A program made the position numbers and the translations under genes. Positions 26,102 through 34,596 of a stretch of DNA of 64,000 bases are shown here, in pieces (position 1 is the first letter of the stretch; the number at the start of each line of letters is the position of its first letter). The DNA comes from Demequina mangrovi. Its GTDB lineage: Bacteria; Actinomycetota; Actinomycetes; Actinomycetales; Demequinaceae. The stretch lies in assembly GCF_000759715.1 (NCBI RefSeq), contig NZ_BBLU01000006.1, positions 62,001-126,000 of the forward strand, given 5' to 3'. The notes below the pieces were generated by a model. It worked only from the letters and a program-made list of their open reading frames with translations, did not search any database and was not told where the DNA came from.

Positions 26102-27140
26102 GGTCCGCCGTCCGCCGCGCCCGACCGCGCGGCGGGAGGGTCCGCCGGCACCCGCGGTGCCGCAGCGTCCGCGCTCGGGCGCCGTCGCGACCGGGTCGCG
26201 GCCGACGTCCGGCTCCGTGCGGGTCGAGGCGGAGTCGGAGGAGGTCGCGCGCCCGTGGCGACGCGAGCCGGCTCGGGCACGCGCCACGCGCCCAGCGGAG
26301 GCTCCGGACCGGGCCTCCCAGGGGCGCGTGGGCGGTGCGCTCCGGCGCGGTGCCGCGCGGGGCACCAGCGCGGCCTCCGACCAGCTGGGCAACGTCACCC
26401 ACCGGCTGCAGACGCGCCTCAAGGAGCGCGCCGCCGCGCAGCGGCGCCTCTCGGCGCTCGTCTGGGCGCGTCGTGCGGGCTACGTGGCGATCGCGGCGCT
26501 CCTGGGATGGGTGGTCCTCGCCTCGCCGGTGCTCGCGCTGGACCCCACCCAGGTGGAGGTGACGGGTTACGGCACGGTCGTGGACGCCGAGGACGTCGCC
26601 GCGGTGGTGGCGACGCACGAGGGGCAGTCGCTCGCCACGCTCGCGTCCTCGGGTCTCGCGGACGAGCTGCGCGAGGTGCCGGGCGTGCGCGACGCGACCG
26701 TCGAACGCGTGTGGCCGCGGGGCCTCGTCATCGAGCTCACCTCGCGCGAGCCCGTGGCCGCCGTGCCGAACGAGGACGGCGGCTTCGACCTGCTCGACGC
26801 CGAGGCGACGCGCGTCGGACGCTCGAAGAAGACGCCCGAGAACCTGCCCGTGGTCGAGGTACCCGTGGGCGAGGAGAACCAGCGCATCCTCGACGCCGTG
26901 CTCGCGGTGATGAACGAGATGCCCGTGAAGCTGCGCGACCGGGTCCGGGACGTCAGCGCGACCACCGAGGACACGGTGACCTTCGTGCTGCGCAACGGTC
27001 CCGAGGTCAAGTGGGGGAGCGCCGAGGACTCGCCGCTCAAGGCGAAGGTGCTCGAGGTGCTGCTCGCCTCCGAGGAGGCCAAGGGCGCCGTCGAGATCGA
27101 TGTCTCCGCGCCGACGCTGCCGACCGTCTCCGACGCCTGA
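26094..27140 (+). CDS. ftsQ: Cell division protein FtsQ
   Basis: A 348 aa single-pass membrane protein with a long, Arg/Pro-rich cytosolic tail (about 130 residues), one membrane helix (AIAALLGWVVLASPVLAL), then an extracytoplasmic POTRA domain (LDPTQVEVTGYGTV...DVAAVVATHEGQSLATL) and the FtsQ beta domain (VRDATVERVWPRGLVIELTSREPVA). It scaffolds FtsL/FtsB at the divisome. It is the last gene of the dcw run before the ftsZ promoter. A weak CGGCGC/GCGCCG hairpin follows the stop. Confidence 0.92.
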   Translation: MAEVRRPPRPTARREGPPAPAVPQRPRSGAVATGSRPTSGSVRVEAESEEVARPWRREPARARATRPAEAPDRASQGRVGGALRRGAARGTSAASDQLGNVTHRLQTRLKERAAAQRRLSALVWARRAGYVAIAALLGWVVLASPVLALDPTQVEVTGYGTVVDAEDVAAVVATHEGQSLATLASSGLADELREVPGVRDATVERVWPRGLVIELTSREPVAAVPNEDGGFDLLDAEATRVGRSKKTPENLPVVEVPVGEENQRILDAVLAVMNEMPVKLRDRVRDVSATTEDTVTFVLRNGPEVKWGSAEDSPLKAKVLEVLLASEEAKGAVEIDVSAPTLPTVSDA

Positions 27141-27245
27141 GCGGCGCGTGCGGGAGGCGCCGCGGCCGTGCCGATAATTCTTCTGACACGCGCGTGTCCT
27201 GAGTCCGATTCGACCGGTCCGCCCGTACCTTCGACCTTGAACGAC

Positions 27246-27274
27246 TTGACATAACTATAACTCTCAACTAGAGG
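27246..27274 (+). promoter_or_regulatory. Promoter upstream of ftsZ
   Basis: TTGACA at 27246-27251 is followed after 17 bp by TAGAGG at 27269-27274, a good sigma-70-type pair. It starts ftsZ transcription independently of the dcw run. The TCAAC...GTTGA inverted repeat flanking the -10 region (27263-27267 and 27281-27285) could be an operator. A ribosome site GAAGGGAC precedes the ATG at 27298. Confidence 0.7.
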
Positions 27275-27297
27275 GTTAAGGTTGAAGGGACAGGCAC

Positions 27298-28461
27298 ATG
27301 GCCGCACCGCAGAACTACATCACGCACATCAAGGTCGTCGGCGTGGGCGGCGGCGGCGTGAACGCCGTGAACCGCATGATCGACGTCGGCCTCAAGGGCG
27401 CCGAGTTCATCGCGATCAACACCGATGCTCAGGCGCTCCTCATGTCGGACGCCGACGTCAAGCTCGACATCGGCCGGGAGCTCACGCGCGGCCTCGGCGC
27501 CGGCGCCGACCCCGAGGTGGGCAAGAAGGCCGCGGAGGACCACGAGGACGAGATCGCGGACGCGCTGCGCGGCGCGGACATGGTCTTCGTCACCGCCGGC
27601 GAGGGCGGCGGCACCGGCACGGGCGGCGCGCCCGTGGTCGCGCGGATCGCACGCTCGCTCGGCGCCCTCACCGTCGGCGTGGTGACCCGCCCGTTCGGCT
27701 TCGAGGGCCGCCGCCGCGCGGACCAGGCCGAGAACGGCATCGCGATGCTGCGCGACGAGGTCGACACCCTCATCGTCATCCCCAACGACCGCCTGCTCGA
27801 CATCTCGGACGCCCAGCTGAGCGTCCTCGGCGCGTTCGCCGCGGCGGACCAGGTGCTCCAGGGCGGCGTCCAGGGCATCACGGACCTCATCACCACGCCC
27901 GGACTCATCAACGTCGACTTCAACGACGTCAAGTCCGTCATGCAGGGCGCGGGCACCGCGCTCATGGGCGTCGCCAACGCTCGCGGCGAGACCCGTGCGC
28001 TCGAGGCCGCCGAGGGTGCGATCGCGTCGCCGCTGCTCGAGGCCTCGATCGAGGGCGCGCACGGCGTGCTGCTGTCGATCTCGGGCGGCTCGAACCTCGG
28101 CATCAAGGAGGTCGAGACCGCGGCCCGCCTGGTGCGCGAGGCGGCGCACCCCGAGGCGAACATCATCTTCGGAACGGTCATCGACGACTCGCTCGGCGAC
28201 GAGCTGCGGATCACCGTGATCGCCGCGGGCTTCGACGGCGGCGCCCCGACGCACCGCGCCCACGTGGGCGCGCTCGGCTCGATCGAGTCGGCGCCGGCGC
28301 CCAAGGCCGAGGAGCTCGAGCCCATCGACGCCCCCGTCGAGGCCGAGACCCTGCCCGCCGCGCCCGTCGCTGTCGAGCCGGCGCCGCCGACCGATGCGAT
28401 CCCGACCACGCCCGCACGTCCCGCCGCGGACGCGCTCGACGTCCCCGAGTTCCTCCGGTAG
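27298..28461 (+). CDS. ftsZ: Cell division GTPase FtsZ
   Basis: FtsZ polymerises with GTP to form the division ring. The 387 aa protein carries the tubulin signature [10 protein letters not shown] (from about residue 101), [18 protein letters not shown] at the start, the T7 loop [11 protein letters not shown], and an Ala/Pro/Glu-rich linker ending in the conserved C-terminal peptide [10 protein letters not shown], which binds partners such as SepF. The T3-loop and synergy residues look intact. It has its own promoter between ftsQ and ftsZ. Confidence 0.97.
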   Translation: MAAPQNYITHIKVVGVGGGGVNAVNRMIDVGLKGAEFIAINTDAQALLMSDADVKLDIGRELTRGLGAGADPEVGKKAAEDHEDEIADALRGADMVFVTAGEGGGTGTGGAPVVARIARSLGALTVGVVTRPFGFEGRRRADQAENGIAMLRDEVDTLIVIPNDRLLDISDAQLSVLGAFAAADQVLQGGVQGITDLITTPGLINVDFNDVKSVMQGAGTALMGVANARGETRALEAAEGAIASPLLEASIEGAHGVLLSISGGSNLGIKEVETAARLVREAAHPEANIIFGTVIDDSLGDELRITVIAAGFDGGAPTHRAHVGALGSIESAPAPKAEELEPIDAPVEAETLPAAPVAVEPAPPTDAIPTTPARPAADALDVPEFLR

Positions 28462-28467
28462 CAGAGG

Positions 28468-29199
28468 GTGCTCGACGCGGGGCTGCCGGTCCGCGCGTTC
28501 TTCACCGCCCGCGCGGGCGGCTCGTCGGACGCGCCGTACGGCACCCTCAACCTCGCCTCCCATGTGGGTGACGACCCGGAGGCGGTCGCACGCAACCGTG
28601 CGGCCGTCTCCGTGGACGCGGGCGCGCCCGTGTCCTTCCTCGCGGCCGAGCACGGGATCCGCGTGGGCGTCGTCACCCGGCCGGGCGAGGAGCCGCCGCC
28701 GGCCGACGTGCTCGTCACGCGCACGCCGGGGGTCGCCCTCGGGGCGATCGCGGCGGACTGCCTGCCGGTCCTCATGCACGACGCCGTCACCGGCGCCGTC
28801 GCCGCCGTGCACGCGGGGCGCGAGGGCGTGAGGCGCGGGGCGGTCGATGCCGCGGTGGCGGCGCTCCTCGACATGCGCGAGCCCGCGGACCGCCGCCGCC
28901 GGGAGGGCTTCTCCGCGAGCATCGGCCCCGCGATCTGCGGGCGGTGCTACGAGGTGCCGGAGGACATGCGCGACGACGTCGCCTCGCGTCATCCCACCGC
29001 GCGCTCCGCCACCCGCACGGGCACCGCGGCGCTCGACCTGCCGCGCGCGGTCGAGACGCGTCTGGGGGAGCTGGGCTTCACCTCGGTGGTGCGCCACCGG
29101 GTGTGCACCTACGAGGACGAGCGCTACTTCTCGCACCGTCGCGACGGCGTCACCGGGAGGCACGCCGGGGTGATCGTCTGCGGCGTGTCGGTCCGCTGA
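28468..29199 (+). CDS. pgeF: Peptidoglycan editing factor PgeF (YfiH/laccase-domain family)
   Basis: A 243 aa cytosolic protein. In E. coli PgeF prevents wrong muropeptides with L-Ser in place of L-Ala from entering the wall; members also show purine nucleoside phosphorylase or copper oxidase activity. The metal-binding set is visible in GAIAADCLPVLMHD, AAVHAGREG and SIGPAICGRCYEV, with RYFSHRRDGVTGRHAGVI at the end. It starts at GTG 28468, 6 nt after ftsZ, and follows ftsZ as in most actinobacteria. Confidence 0.9.
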   Translation: MLDAGLPVRAFFTARAGGSSDAPYGTLNLASHVGDDPEAVARNRAAVSVDAGAPVSFLAAEHGIRVGVVTRPGEEPPPADVLVTRTPGVALGAIAADCLPVLMHDAVTGAVAAVHAGREGVRRGAVDAAVAALLDMREPADRRRREGFSASIGPAICGRCYEVPEDMRDDVASRHPTARSATRTGTAALDLPRAVETRLGELGFTSVVRHRVCTYEDERYFSHRRDGVTGRHAGVIVCGVSVR

Positions 29200-29259
29200 C
29201 AAGGGCGGCGCCGGCCCTACCGTGAAACCGACGAACCGCACCACGACCAGGGGGTCAAG

Positions 29260-29739
29260 ATGAGCGCACTGCGCAAGGCGATCCAGTACCTCGGCTTCGA
29301 TGTCAACGAGCACGAGGAGTACGACTACGCCGAGCCCGAGCTCGCGCCGGTGACCCATCTGCACGACGTCTCCGAGGTCAAGCAGGCGCAGTCGCACAAG
29401 TCCGCGTCGGCGAAGCAGCCGCGCGCGCAGCGCGACGCGGAGCCTGCGGCCCCGGTCCAGGACCTGCGCCGCATCCAGACCATCAAGCCGCGCTCGTACA
29501 ACGACGCGCGCCTCATCGGCGAGGCCTTCCGTCAGGGCGTGCCCGTCATCATGAACCTCACCGAGATGACCGACGCGGACGCCAAGCGCCTCGTCGACTT
29601 CTCCGCGGGCCTGTCCTTCGGCCTCCACGGCTCGATCGAGCGCGTCACCACCTCGGTGTTCCTGCTCTCGCCCGCGCACGTGGAGATCGGCATCGACGAG
29701 GAGCCCCAGCAGGACCAGGCCTTTTACAACCAGGCCTGA
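29260..29739 (+). CDS. sepF: FtsZ-ring membrane anchor SepF
   Basis: A 159 aa protein that anchors FtsZ to the membrane, replacing the absent FtsA. It has an N-terminal amphipathic helix ([13 protein letters not shown]), an acidic variable linker, and the C-terminal SepF fold with [26 protein letters not shown] and [24 protein letters not shown] precedes the ATG. A TACCGT hexamer about 35 nt upstream may be the -10 box. Confidence 0.95.
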   Translation: MSALRKAIQYLGFDVNEHEEYDYAEPELAPVTHLHDVSEVKQAQSHKSASAKQPRAQRDAEPAAPVQDLRRIQTIKPRSYNDARLIGEAFRQGVPVIMNLTEMTDADAKRLVDFSAGLSFGLHGSIERVTTSVFLLSPAHVEIGIDEEPQQDQAFYNQA

Positions 29740-29748
29740 GCCACGCGC

Positions 29749-29754
29749 TAGGCT
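29749..29754 (+). promoter_or_regulatory. Probable -10 box (TAGGCT) of a leaderless yggT promoter
   Basis: TAGGCT lies exactly 6 nt before the GTG at 29761, so transcription would start at the start codon. Confidence 0.5.
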
Positions 29755-29760
29755 CTCGGG

Positions 29761-30057
29761 GTGGCACTCATCCTCAACGCGCTGGTCTTCCTGCTGTTCC
29801 TCTTCATGCTGGCGCTGTTCGCCCGCATCGTCATCAGCTTCGTCATGGTCTTCGCCCGTGACTGGCACCCCACGGGCGCCGCGCTGGTGGCCGTCGAGGG
29901 CGTGCTGACGGTGACCGACCCCCCGATCAAGGCCGTGCGGCGCGTGGTGCCGCCGCTGACGCTCGGCCAGGTGCGCATCGATCTTGCGTTCCTCATCGTG
30001 TTCATCGGCGTCTCGATCCTGCAGCAGGTGCTGAGCGCCTGGGCGCACGGGTTCTGA
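29761..30057 (+). CDS. YggT family membrane protein
   Basis: A 98 aa protein with two membrane helices (about residues 3-30 and 70-92) separated by a short loop with DPPIKAVRRVVPPLTLGQVRIDL, the YggT family core. Members sit next to sepF and divIVA in most Gram-positives and are thought to help division or osmotic adaptation, but the molecular role is not known. The GTG start matches the 6-nt -10 spacing seen for other leaderless genes here. Confidence 0.9.
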   Translation: MALILNALVFLLFLFMLALFARIVISFVMVFARDWHPTGAALVAVEGVLTVTDPPIKAVRRVVPPLTLGQVRIDLAFLIVFIGVSILQQVLSAWAHGF

Positions 30058-30093
30058 CGCCTGCTCTCAAGTGCGTGCCGATACCGATGTCGG

Positions 30094-30099
30094 TACAGT
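30094..30099 (+). promoter_or_regulatory. Probable -10 box upstream of divIVA
   Basis: TACAGT follows a TACCGATGTCGGTA palindrome (30081-30094) that could be an operator or the upstream promoter part. The leader to the ATG at 30158 would be about 50 nt. Confidence 0.45.
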
Positions 30100-30157
30100 G
30101 ACGAAATACCCGTTCGGCCGGGACACCGGCCCTGATCAGGCAGAGGTGGAAGTCGAC

Positions 30158-30991
30158 ATGGCATTGCTCACCGCCGAGGACGTTCTCAACAAGGCCTTCT
30201 CCAAGACCAAGTACCGCGAGGGCTTCGACCAGGACGAGGTCGACGACTTCCTCGACGAGGTCGCTGCCACCATCTCCCAGCTGACCGCCGAGCGCGACGA
30301 GCTCGCGGCGAAGGTCGAGTCCGGCGGCGGCGTCGCCGCGGCCGCGCCCACGCCCGAGCCGAGCACGGACGCGGGCCTGCTCCAGGCCGCCACCGACCCC
30401 AACCCGCCGACGCCGACCGGCATGCTCGCGATGGCGCAGAAGCTCCACGACGAGTACGTGGCAGCGGGCGAGGAGGAGAAGGAGCGCCTCGTCGAGGAGG
30501 GCAAGGCCAAGGCCGAGTCCATCGTCGAGCGTGCCGAGACCGACGCGACGGCCCGCATGGAGGAGCTCAACGCCGAGCGCTCGCTCCTCGAGACCAAGAT
30601 CGACGACCTGCGCCGCTTCGAGCGCGACTACCGCGCCCGCCTCAAGAGCTACCTCAGCAACCTGCTCGGCGACCTCGACCACGCGGAGGGCACCACGCCC
30701 GCCCCCGTGGCGAGCTATGTCGGCGAGGAGCTGCTCGACGAGACCGAGGGCGACTCCGAGCCGGAGGCCGCCGCGGACGAGGACTTCGCCGGCGAGGAGG
30801 AGGCCGAGACCGACGCTCCTGCCGAGGACGACGAGGCTCCCGAGCAGCCGCAGGGCTTCGCGCCCGTGACCGGCATGACCCCCAAGGTCGCCGAGGCTCC
30901 GTACCAGCCGCAGTCCACGCAGTTCGGCACGCCGTACACGCCGCAGAACCCGTGGAACCCGACGCCGGAGGGCGGCGAGGAGCAGCGCTGA
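30158..30991 (+). CDS. divIVA: Polar growth and division protein DivIVA (Wag31)
   Basis: A 277 aa coiled-coil protein that marks the cell poles and septa and guides wall growth in actinobacteria. The N-terminal lipid-binding domain MALLTAEDVLNKAFSKTKY...DEVDDFLDEVAATI is followed by a Pro-rich gap, a long coiled coil (about residues 85-185, KARAESIVERAETDATARMEEL-like heptads) and an acidic, Pro/Gln-rich tail. I chose the ATG at 30158 because AGAGGTGGAAG lies upstream and the protein then begins with the family consensus. Confidence 0.94.
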   Translation: MALLTAEDVLNKAFSKTKYREGFDQDEVDDFLDEVAATISQLTAERDELAAKVESGGGVAAAAPTPEPSTDAGLLQAATDPNPPTPTGMLAMAQKLHDEYVAAGEEEKERLVEEGKAKAESIVERAETDATARMEELNAERSLLETKIDDLRRFERDYRARLKSYLSNLLGDLDHAEGTTPAPVASYVGEELLDETEGDSEPEAAADEDFAGEEEAETDAPAEDDEAPEQPQGFAPVTGMTPKVAEAPYQPQSTQFGTPYTPQNPWNPTPEGGEEQR

Positions 30992-31010
30992 CGCAATCGG
31001 ACAAAGCGGG

Positions 31011-31037
31011 GCGCCGCGCCGAAAGGCGCGGCGCTTT
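31011..31037 (+). terminator. Intrinsic terminator after divIVA
   Basis: GCGCCGCGCC, loop GAAA, GGCGCGGCGC and then TTT. This perfect 10-bp GC stem with a tetraloop, 20 nt after the stop, closes the ftsZ-divIVA region. Confidence 0.85.
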
Positions 31038-31093
31038 GCTATGTCGCCCGCGGGGGACTACCCTCCTTTCACCAGGCAGAGACGAGGACGATC

Positions 31094-31546
31094 ATGAGCA
31101 GCACCGATGTGACCATCGTGGTGGTGGACCCGGCCGAGCTGAAGCCGGCCGATGCCAAGCAGCTTCCCGTGCGCGAGGGGGACGATGCCTGGAAGATCTC
31201 CGACCTCCGGCAGATCGTCGAGGTGCTCAACGCTGACGTCGAGCGGCTCGTCGCGGAGCTGGGTGTCACCGAGCACGAGCTCGACGACCTTCTGCACACG
31301 TCCGAGGGTGCGGGCGACGACCAGGCGGACGCCGGGTCGACCGCGCTCGAGCGCGAGCAGGAGATGTCGATCGTCAACAACACCCGCGACATGCTCGAGC
31401 AGAGCGTCGACGCGCTGCGCCGCATCAAGACGGGCCGCTACGGCGCCTGCCAGTCGTGCGGCCAGGGCATCGGCCGGGCGCGCCTCATGGCGTTCCCCCG
31501 TGCGAACCTGTGCGTGGCCTGCAAGCAGCGCGAGGAGCGCCGTTGA
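31094..31546 (+). CDS. DksA/TraR-family zinc-finger protein
   Basis: A 150 aa protein with a coiled-coil middle (residues 35-110) and a C-terminal four-Cys zinc finger CQSCGQGIGRARL...NLCVACK, the DksA/TraR layout. Such proteins enter the secondary channel of RNA polymerase or act as general transcription modulators. The usual acidic coiled-coil tip is only loosely recognisable (DDQADAGS). A TACCCT hexamer upstream and GAGGAC before the ATG suggest its own promoter. It overlaps lspA by 4 nt (TTGA). Confidence 0.85.
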   Translation: MSSTDVTIVVVDPAELKPADAKQLPVREGDDAWKISDLRQIVEVLNADVERLVAELGVTEHELDDLLHTSEGAGDDQADAGSTALEREQEMSIVNNTRDMLEQSVDALRRIKTGRYGACQSCGQGIGRARLMAFPRANLCVACKQREERR

Positions 31547-32085
31547 CCTGGAGGCCCGCGTTCTGGCTCGTCGCCGCGGGGGTGGTGGTCGCCGACCAGG
31601 CGACCAAGCAGTGGGCGCTGCACGCCCTCGAACCGGGTGACAAGCACCAGATCCTCGGCGACTGGCTGTCGATCCAGCTGGTCTACAACTCGGGTGCGGC
31701 GTTCAGCCTCGGGCACCAGTCGACGTGGCTGCTCACCATCGTCGCGGTGCTCGTGACCGCCGCGATCGTCTACTACGCGCGCCGCGCGCAGGCGACCTGG
31801 GCCGCGATCCTCTTCGGCGTCGCGCTCGGCGGTGCGATCGGCAACCTCGTCGACCGCCTGTTCCGGCAGCCGTCCTTCGGCCAGGGGCACGTGGTCGACA
31901 TGATCAACTACGGCGACCACTTCATCGGCAACGTCGCGGACATCGCCATCGTGGGCGCCGCGATCGTGATCGTGGGCGCGGGACTGTTCTCGAAGCAGGT
32001 GATCGAGCCCGCCGACGGCGACGATGCGGCGGACGCGTCCGACGCGCCGTCGGAGCAGCACGACACGACGGACGAGCGTGGCTGA
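31543..32085 (+). CDS. lspA: Lipoprotein signal peptidase (SPase II)
   Basis: LspA cleaves the signal peptide of diacylated prolipoproteins in the membrane; the four or more predicted lipoproteins in this window are among its likely clients. The product is 180 aa with four membrane helices and the two catalytic Asp in [10 protein letters not shown] and NVADIAIVG, plus [11 protein letters not shown]. The start is TTG at 31543 inside a TTGA overlap with the upstream gene; no ATG or GTG fits. The tail is acidic and Asp/Ser-rich. It overlaps rluD by 8 nt. Confidence 0.92.
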   Translation: MTWRPAFWLVAAGVVVADQATKQWALHALEPGDKHQILGDWLSIQLVYNSGAAFSLGHQSTWLLTIVAVLVTAAIVYYARRAQATWAAILFGVALGGAIGNLVDRLFRQPSFGQGHVVDMINYGDHFIGNVADIAIVGAAIVIVGAGLFSKQVIEPADGDDAADASDAPSEQHDTTDERG

Positions 32086-32995
32086 CACCCGCTACCTCCC
32101 GGTCCCCGACGCGCTGGTCGGGGAGAGGGCCGATGCGGCGCTCGCGCGCATGCTCGGGATGTCCCGCACCAAGGTCGCGGACATCCTCGACGGCGGGAAC
32201 GTGCTGCTCGACGGCCGGACGGTGGCACGCTCCGACCGTCTCGCGGACGGCATCCTCGCGGTGGACATCCCCGACGAGCGCCCGGCGGCGCCCGAGCCGG
32301 AGATCCCCGGCGGGCTCGAGATCGCCTACGAGGACGACGACATCATCGTGGTGGACAAGCCGATCGGCGTCGCCGCGCATCCCTCGCCGGGCTGGACCGG
32401 GCCGTCGGTGGTGGGGGGCCTCGCATCCGCGGGCTACCGCCTCTCGACCATGGGCCCGCCCGAGCGGCAGGGCATCGTCCACCGCCTCGACGTCGGCACC
32501 TCGGGCCTCATGGTCGTCGCGCGCTCCGACGCGGCGTACCCGGTGCTCAAGCGCGCCTTCAAGGAGCGCACGGTCGAGAAGATCTACCATGCCGTCGCGC
32601 AGGGCCATCTCGACCCCACCGCGGGCACCATCGACGCGCCCATCGGCCGCCACCCGAGCTCCGACTGGAAGTTCGCCGTGGTCGAGGGCGGGAAGCCGTC
32701 GGTCACGCACTACGAGGTGCTCGAGATGTTCCCGAGCGCCTCGCTGCTCGAGATCCACCTGGAGACGGGCCGCACGCACCAGATCCGCGTGCACATGGCC
32801 GCGATGCGGCACCCGCTCGCCGGCGACCTCACCTACGGCGCGGACCCCACGCTCGCGAAGCGGCTCGGACTGACGCGCCAGTGGCTCCACGCGCACGAGC
32901 TCGCCTTCGAGCACCCCGTGCGCGGAGGAGAGGTGCGCGTCACCTCGCACTATCCCGAGGACCTGGCCTCCGCGCTCGCGAAGCTCCGCGGCTGA
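32078..32995 (+). CDS. rluD: RluD-type 23S rRNA pseudouridine synthase
   Basis: A 305 aa enzyme that isomerises uridine to pseudouridine in 23S rRNA, probably near positions 1911-1917. It has an N-terminal S4 RNA-binding domain ([22 protein letters not shown]), the catalytic Asp in [26 protein letters not shown], and the ending with [10 protein letters not shown]. It starts at GTG 32078 inside lspA, a gene order common in bacteria. It abuts the acetyltransferase by a 1-nt TGATG overlap. Confidence 0.92.
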   Translation: MADTRYLPVPDALVGERADAALARMLGMSRTKVADILDGGNVLLDGRTVARSDRLADGILAVDIPDERPAAPEPEIPGGLEIAYEDDDIIVVDKPIGVAAHPSPGWTGPSVVGGLASAGYRLSTMGPPERQGIVHRLDVGTSGLMVVARSDAAYPVLKRAFKERTVEKIYHAVAQGHLDPTAGTIDAPIGRHPSSDWKFAVVEGGKPSVTHYEVLEMFPSASLLEIHLETGRTHQIRVHMAAMRHPLAGDLTYGADPTLAKRLGLTRQWLHAHELAFEHPVRGGEVRVTSHYPEDLASALAKLRG

Positions 32996-33486
32996 TGCGG
33001 GTCGAGACGGTGCGCACCTCGGCGCAGCTCGAGGACGCCATGCGCGTGCGCTTCGCGGTCTTCGTCGACGAGCAGGGCGTGAACCCCGACATGGAGCGCG
33101 ACGCGCAGGACGACGACCCCCGCACGGCGCACGTGGTCGCCTACGCGGCCGATGGTGCCGTGCTGGGCACGGGCCGGCTGCTCGCGCCCCACACGGACGA
33201 GTTCCACGCCGATCACGGCGCGATGGACCCCGCGAACCCGCACATCGGCCGCCTCGCGGTGACGGCCCAGGCGCGCGGCACCGGGGCGGGCCGCGCGCTC
33301 ATGGAGGCGCTCGAGGTCGAGGCGCTTGTGCGTCACGGCGTCGACGGGAGGGTCCGCGTCGAGCTCAGCGCGCAGGACCAGGCGATGCCCTTCTACGCGC
33401 GGCTCGGGTACGTCGCGCACGGCGAGGGCTACCTCGACGAGGGCATCCCGCACCACGACGCCTACAAGGACGTCACCGCGCCCTGA
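32995..33486 (+). CDS. GNAT-family N-acetyltransferase (ElaA-like)
   Basis: A 163 aa acetyl-CoA-dependent transferase with the GNAT A motif VTAQARGTGAGRALMEAL (Q/RxxGxG/A) and B motif FYARLGYVAHG. The FVDEQGVNPDMERDAQDDDP start resembles ElaA/YjcF-type proteins. The substrate is unknown. It is translationally coupled to rluD and is the last gene of the lspA operon. Confidence 0.82.
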   Translation: MRVETVRTSAQLEDAMRVRFAVFVDEQGVNPDMERDAQDDDPRTAHVVAYAADGAVLGTGRLLAPHTDEFHADHGAMDPANPHIGRLAVTAQARGTGAGRALMEALEVEALVRHGVDGRVRVELSAQDQAMPFYARLGYVAHGEGYLDEGIPHHDAYKDVTAP

Positions 33487-33611
33487 CCCGGTCCCGCCGA
33501 CCTGTCGCCGCGGCGCCGCCACCCGGCCCCCGCCCCCGGAAGTGGTAGGAGAGTGTCGGTTTCCAGCGATCGCTGCCTCGCAGCGGTAGGTGACGGTCGC
33601 CTCCGCGCGTG

Positions 33612-34583
33612 TCAGCCCTCGAGCGGGCCGTCGAGGAAGGCGAGGCTCGCCGCAGCGATCTGCTCGCGGGCCTCGTCGTCGGTGACGGTCGGCTCGCCAT
33701 CGCCCGGCTGGTCGCCGTACGCGCCGAACTGCGCGTGCGAGCCGCCCTCGACCACCCAGTAGAGGGCGTCGTCCGGCAGGTCGGCGCGCGAGGCCTCGAT
33801 GTCCGCCGGCGTCGCGAGCCCGTCCTCGGAACCGGAGACCGACAGCACCGCGCCTTCGTAGGAGGTCATGTCGCCGGCCGGGTAGGAGCCGTACAGGAGC
33901 AGACCCGCGGGACCGGACTGGTCGGTCGGATACTCGGTGTCCGCTTCGATCGCGGCGACGGTGCCGCCGAGGGAGTGGCCTCCGACCACCCAGGTGCCGG
34001 CCTCCAGCACGGTCGCCTTCGCCTGCTCGAATCCTCCCATCGCGAGGAAGGCGATCCCGAGCGGCTGCTTGGTGACGACCACGGGGTGGCCCGCCTCGAC
34101 GAGCGGACGGAGCACCGCGGCGTACGCCCGAGGGTCGACGCGGGCGCCGGGCTGGAAGGCGAGGGCCACGCCGCTCGTCTCGCCGGTGGGGCGCATGACG
34201 ATCTGCGTCGCGCTCTCGGTGACCGACACGGCGCCGTCGGACTTCATCGCCGAGAGCGCGGGCTCGGTGGCCGTGAAGGGCTTGAGCCACGCGATCAGCG
34301 CCACCCACGCGAGGGTGGCGAAGATGCCCAGGACGCGCAGGCCGAGCAGCGCGGCTCCTCCCGCACGCCTCGCGCGACGCCACCGCCACAGCGTGATCGC
34401 CGCGAGGAGCACGGTGACCGCGAGCATGACGGCATAGGCCGGGTGGCCGTGCACCACGGCGCCCCAGGCGAGGGTCGCCAGCACCACTGCGACCACGAGT
34501 GCGAGGGCGGCGACTCCGCGGATGGTCCACGCCTCCCACGCGGGGGAGGTGCGGGGCGCATCGGGCGAGGCGGGTTCGGTCAT
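33612..34583 (-). CDS. Membrane-anchored alpha/beta hydrolase
   Basis: A 323 aa protein with three N-terminal membrane helices (about residues 20-100) and an extracytoplasmic alpha/beta hydrolase domain. The nucleophile elbow GGHSLGG holds the catalytic Ser; Asp in SGSEDGL and His in VEGGSHAQFG complete a plausible triad. It resembles the small Abhydrolase_5-type esterases of actinobacteria, substrate unknown. TAGCGT lies 7 nt before the ATG and overlaps the hrpA stop, so it is probably transcribed leaderless from within the end of hrpA. Confidence 0.8.
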   Translation of the reverse strand: MTEPASPDAPRTSPAWEAWTIRGVAALALVVAVVLATLAWGAVVHGHPAYAVMLAVTVLLAAITLWRWRRARRAGGAALLGLRVLGIFATLAWVALIAWLKPFTATEPALSAMKSDGAVSVTESATQIVMRPTGETSGVALAFQPGARVDPRAYAAVLRPLVEAGHPVVVTKQPLGIAFLAMGGFEQAKATVLEAGTWVVGGHSLGGTVAAIEADTEYPTDQSGPAGLLLYGSYPAGDMTSYEGAVLSVSGSEDGLATPADIEASRADLPDDALYWVVEGGSHAQFGAYGDQPGDGEPTVTDDEAREQIAAASLAFLDGPLEG

Positions 34584-34590
34584 GCCTGGA

Positions 34591-34596
34591 ACGCTA
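34591..34596 (-). promoter_or_regulatory. Probable -10 box (TAGCGT) of a leaderless promoter
   Basis: The hexamer contains the hrpA TAG stop codon and lies 7 nt before the hydrolase ATG at 34583. Confidence 0.4.

Noticed and set aside
27143..27163. Hairpin after ftsQ as a strong terminator
   Set aside because: Only a 6-bp stem with a 9-nt loop and no T-run; too weak to list as a terminator, though some attenuation is possible.
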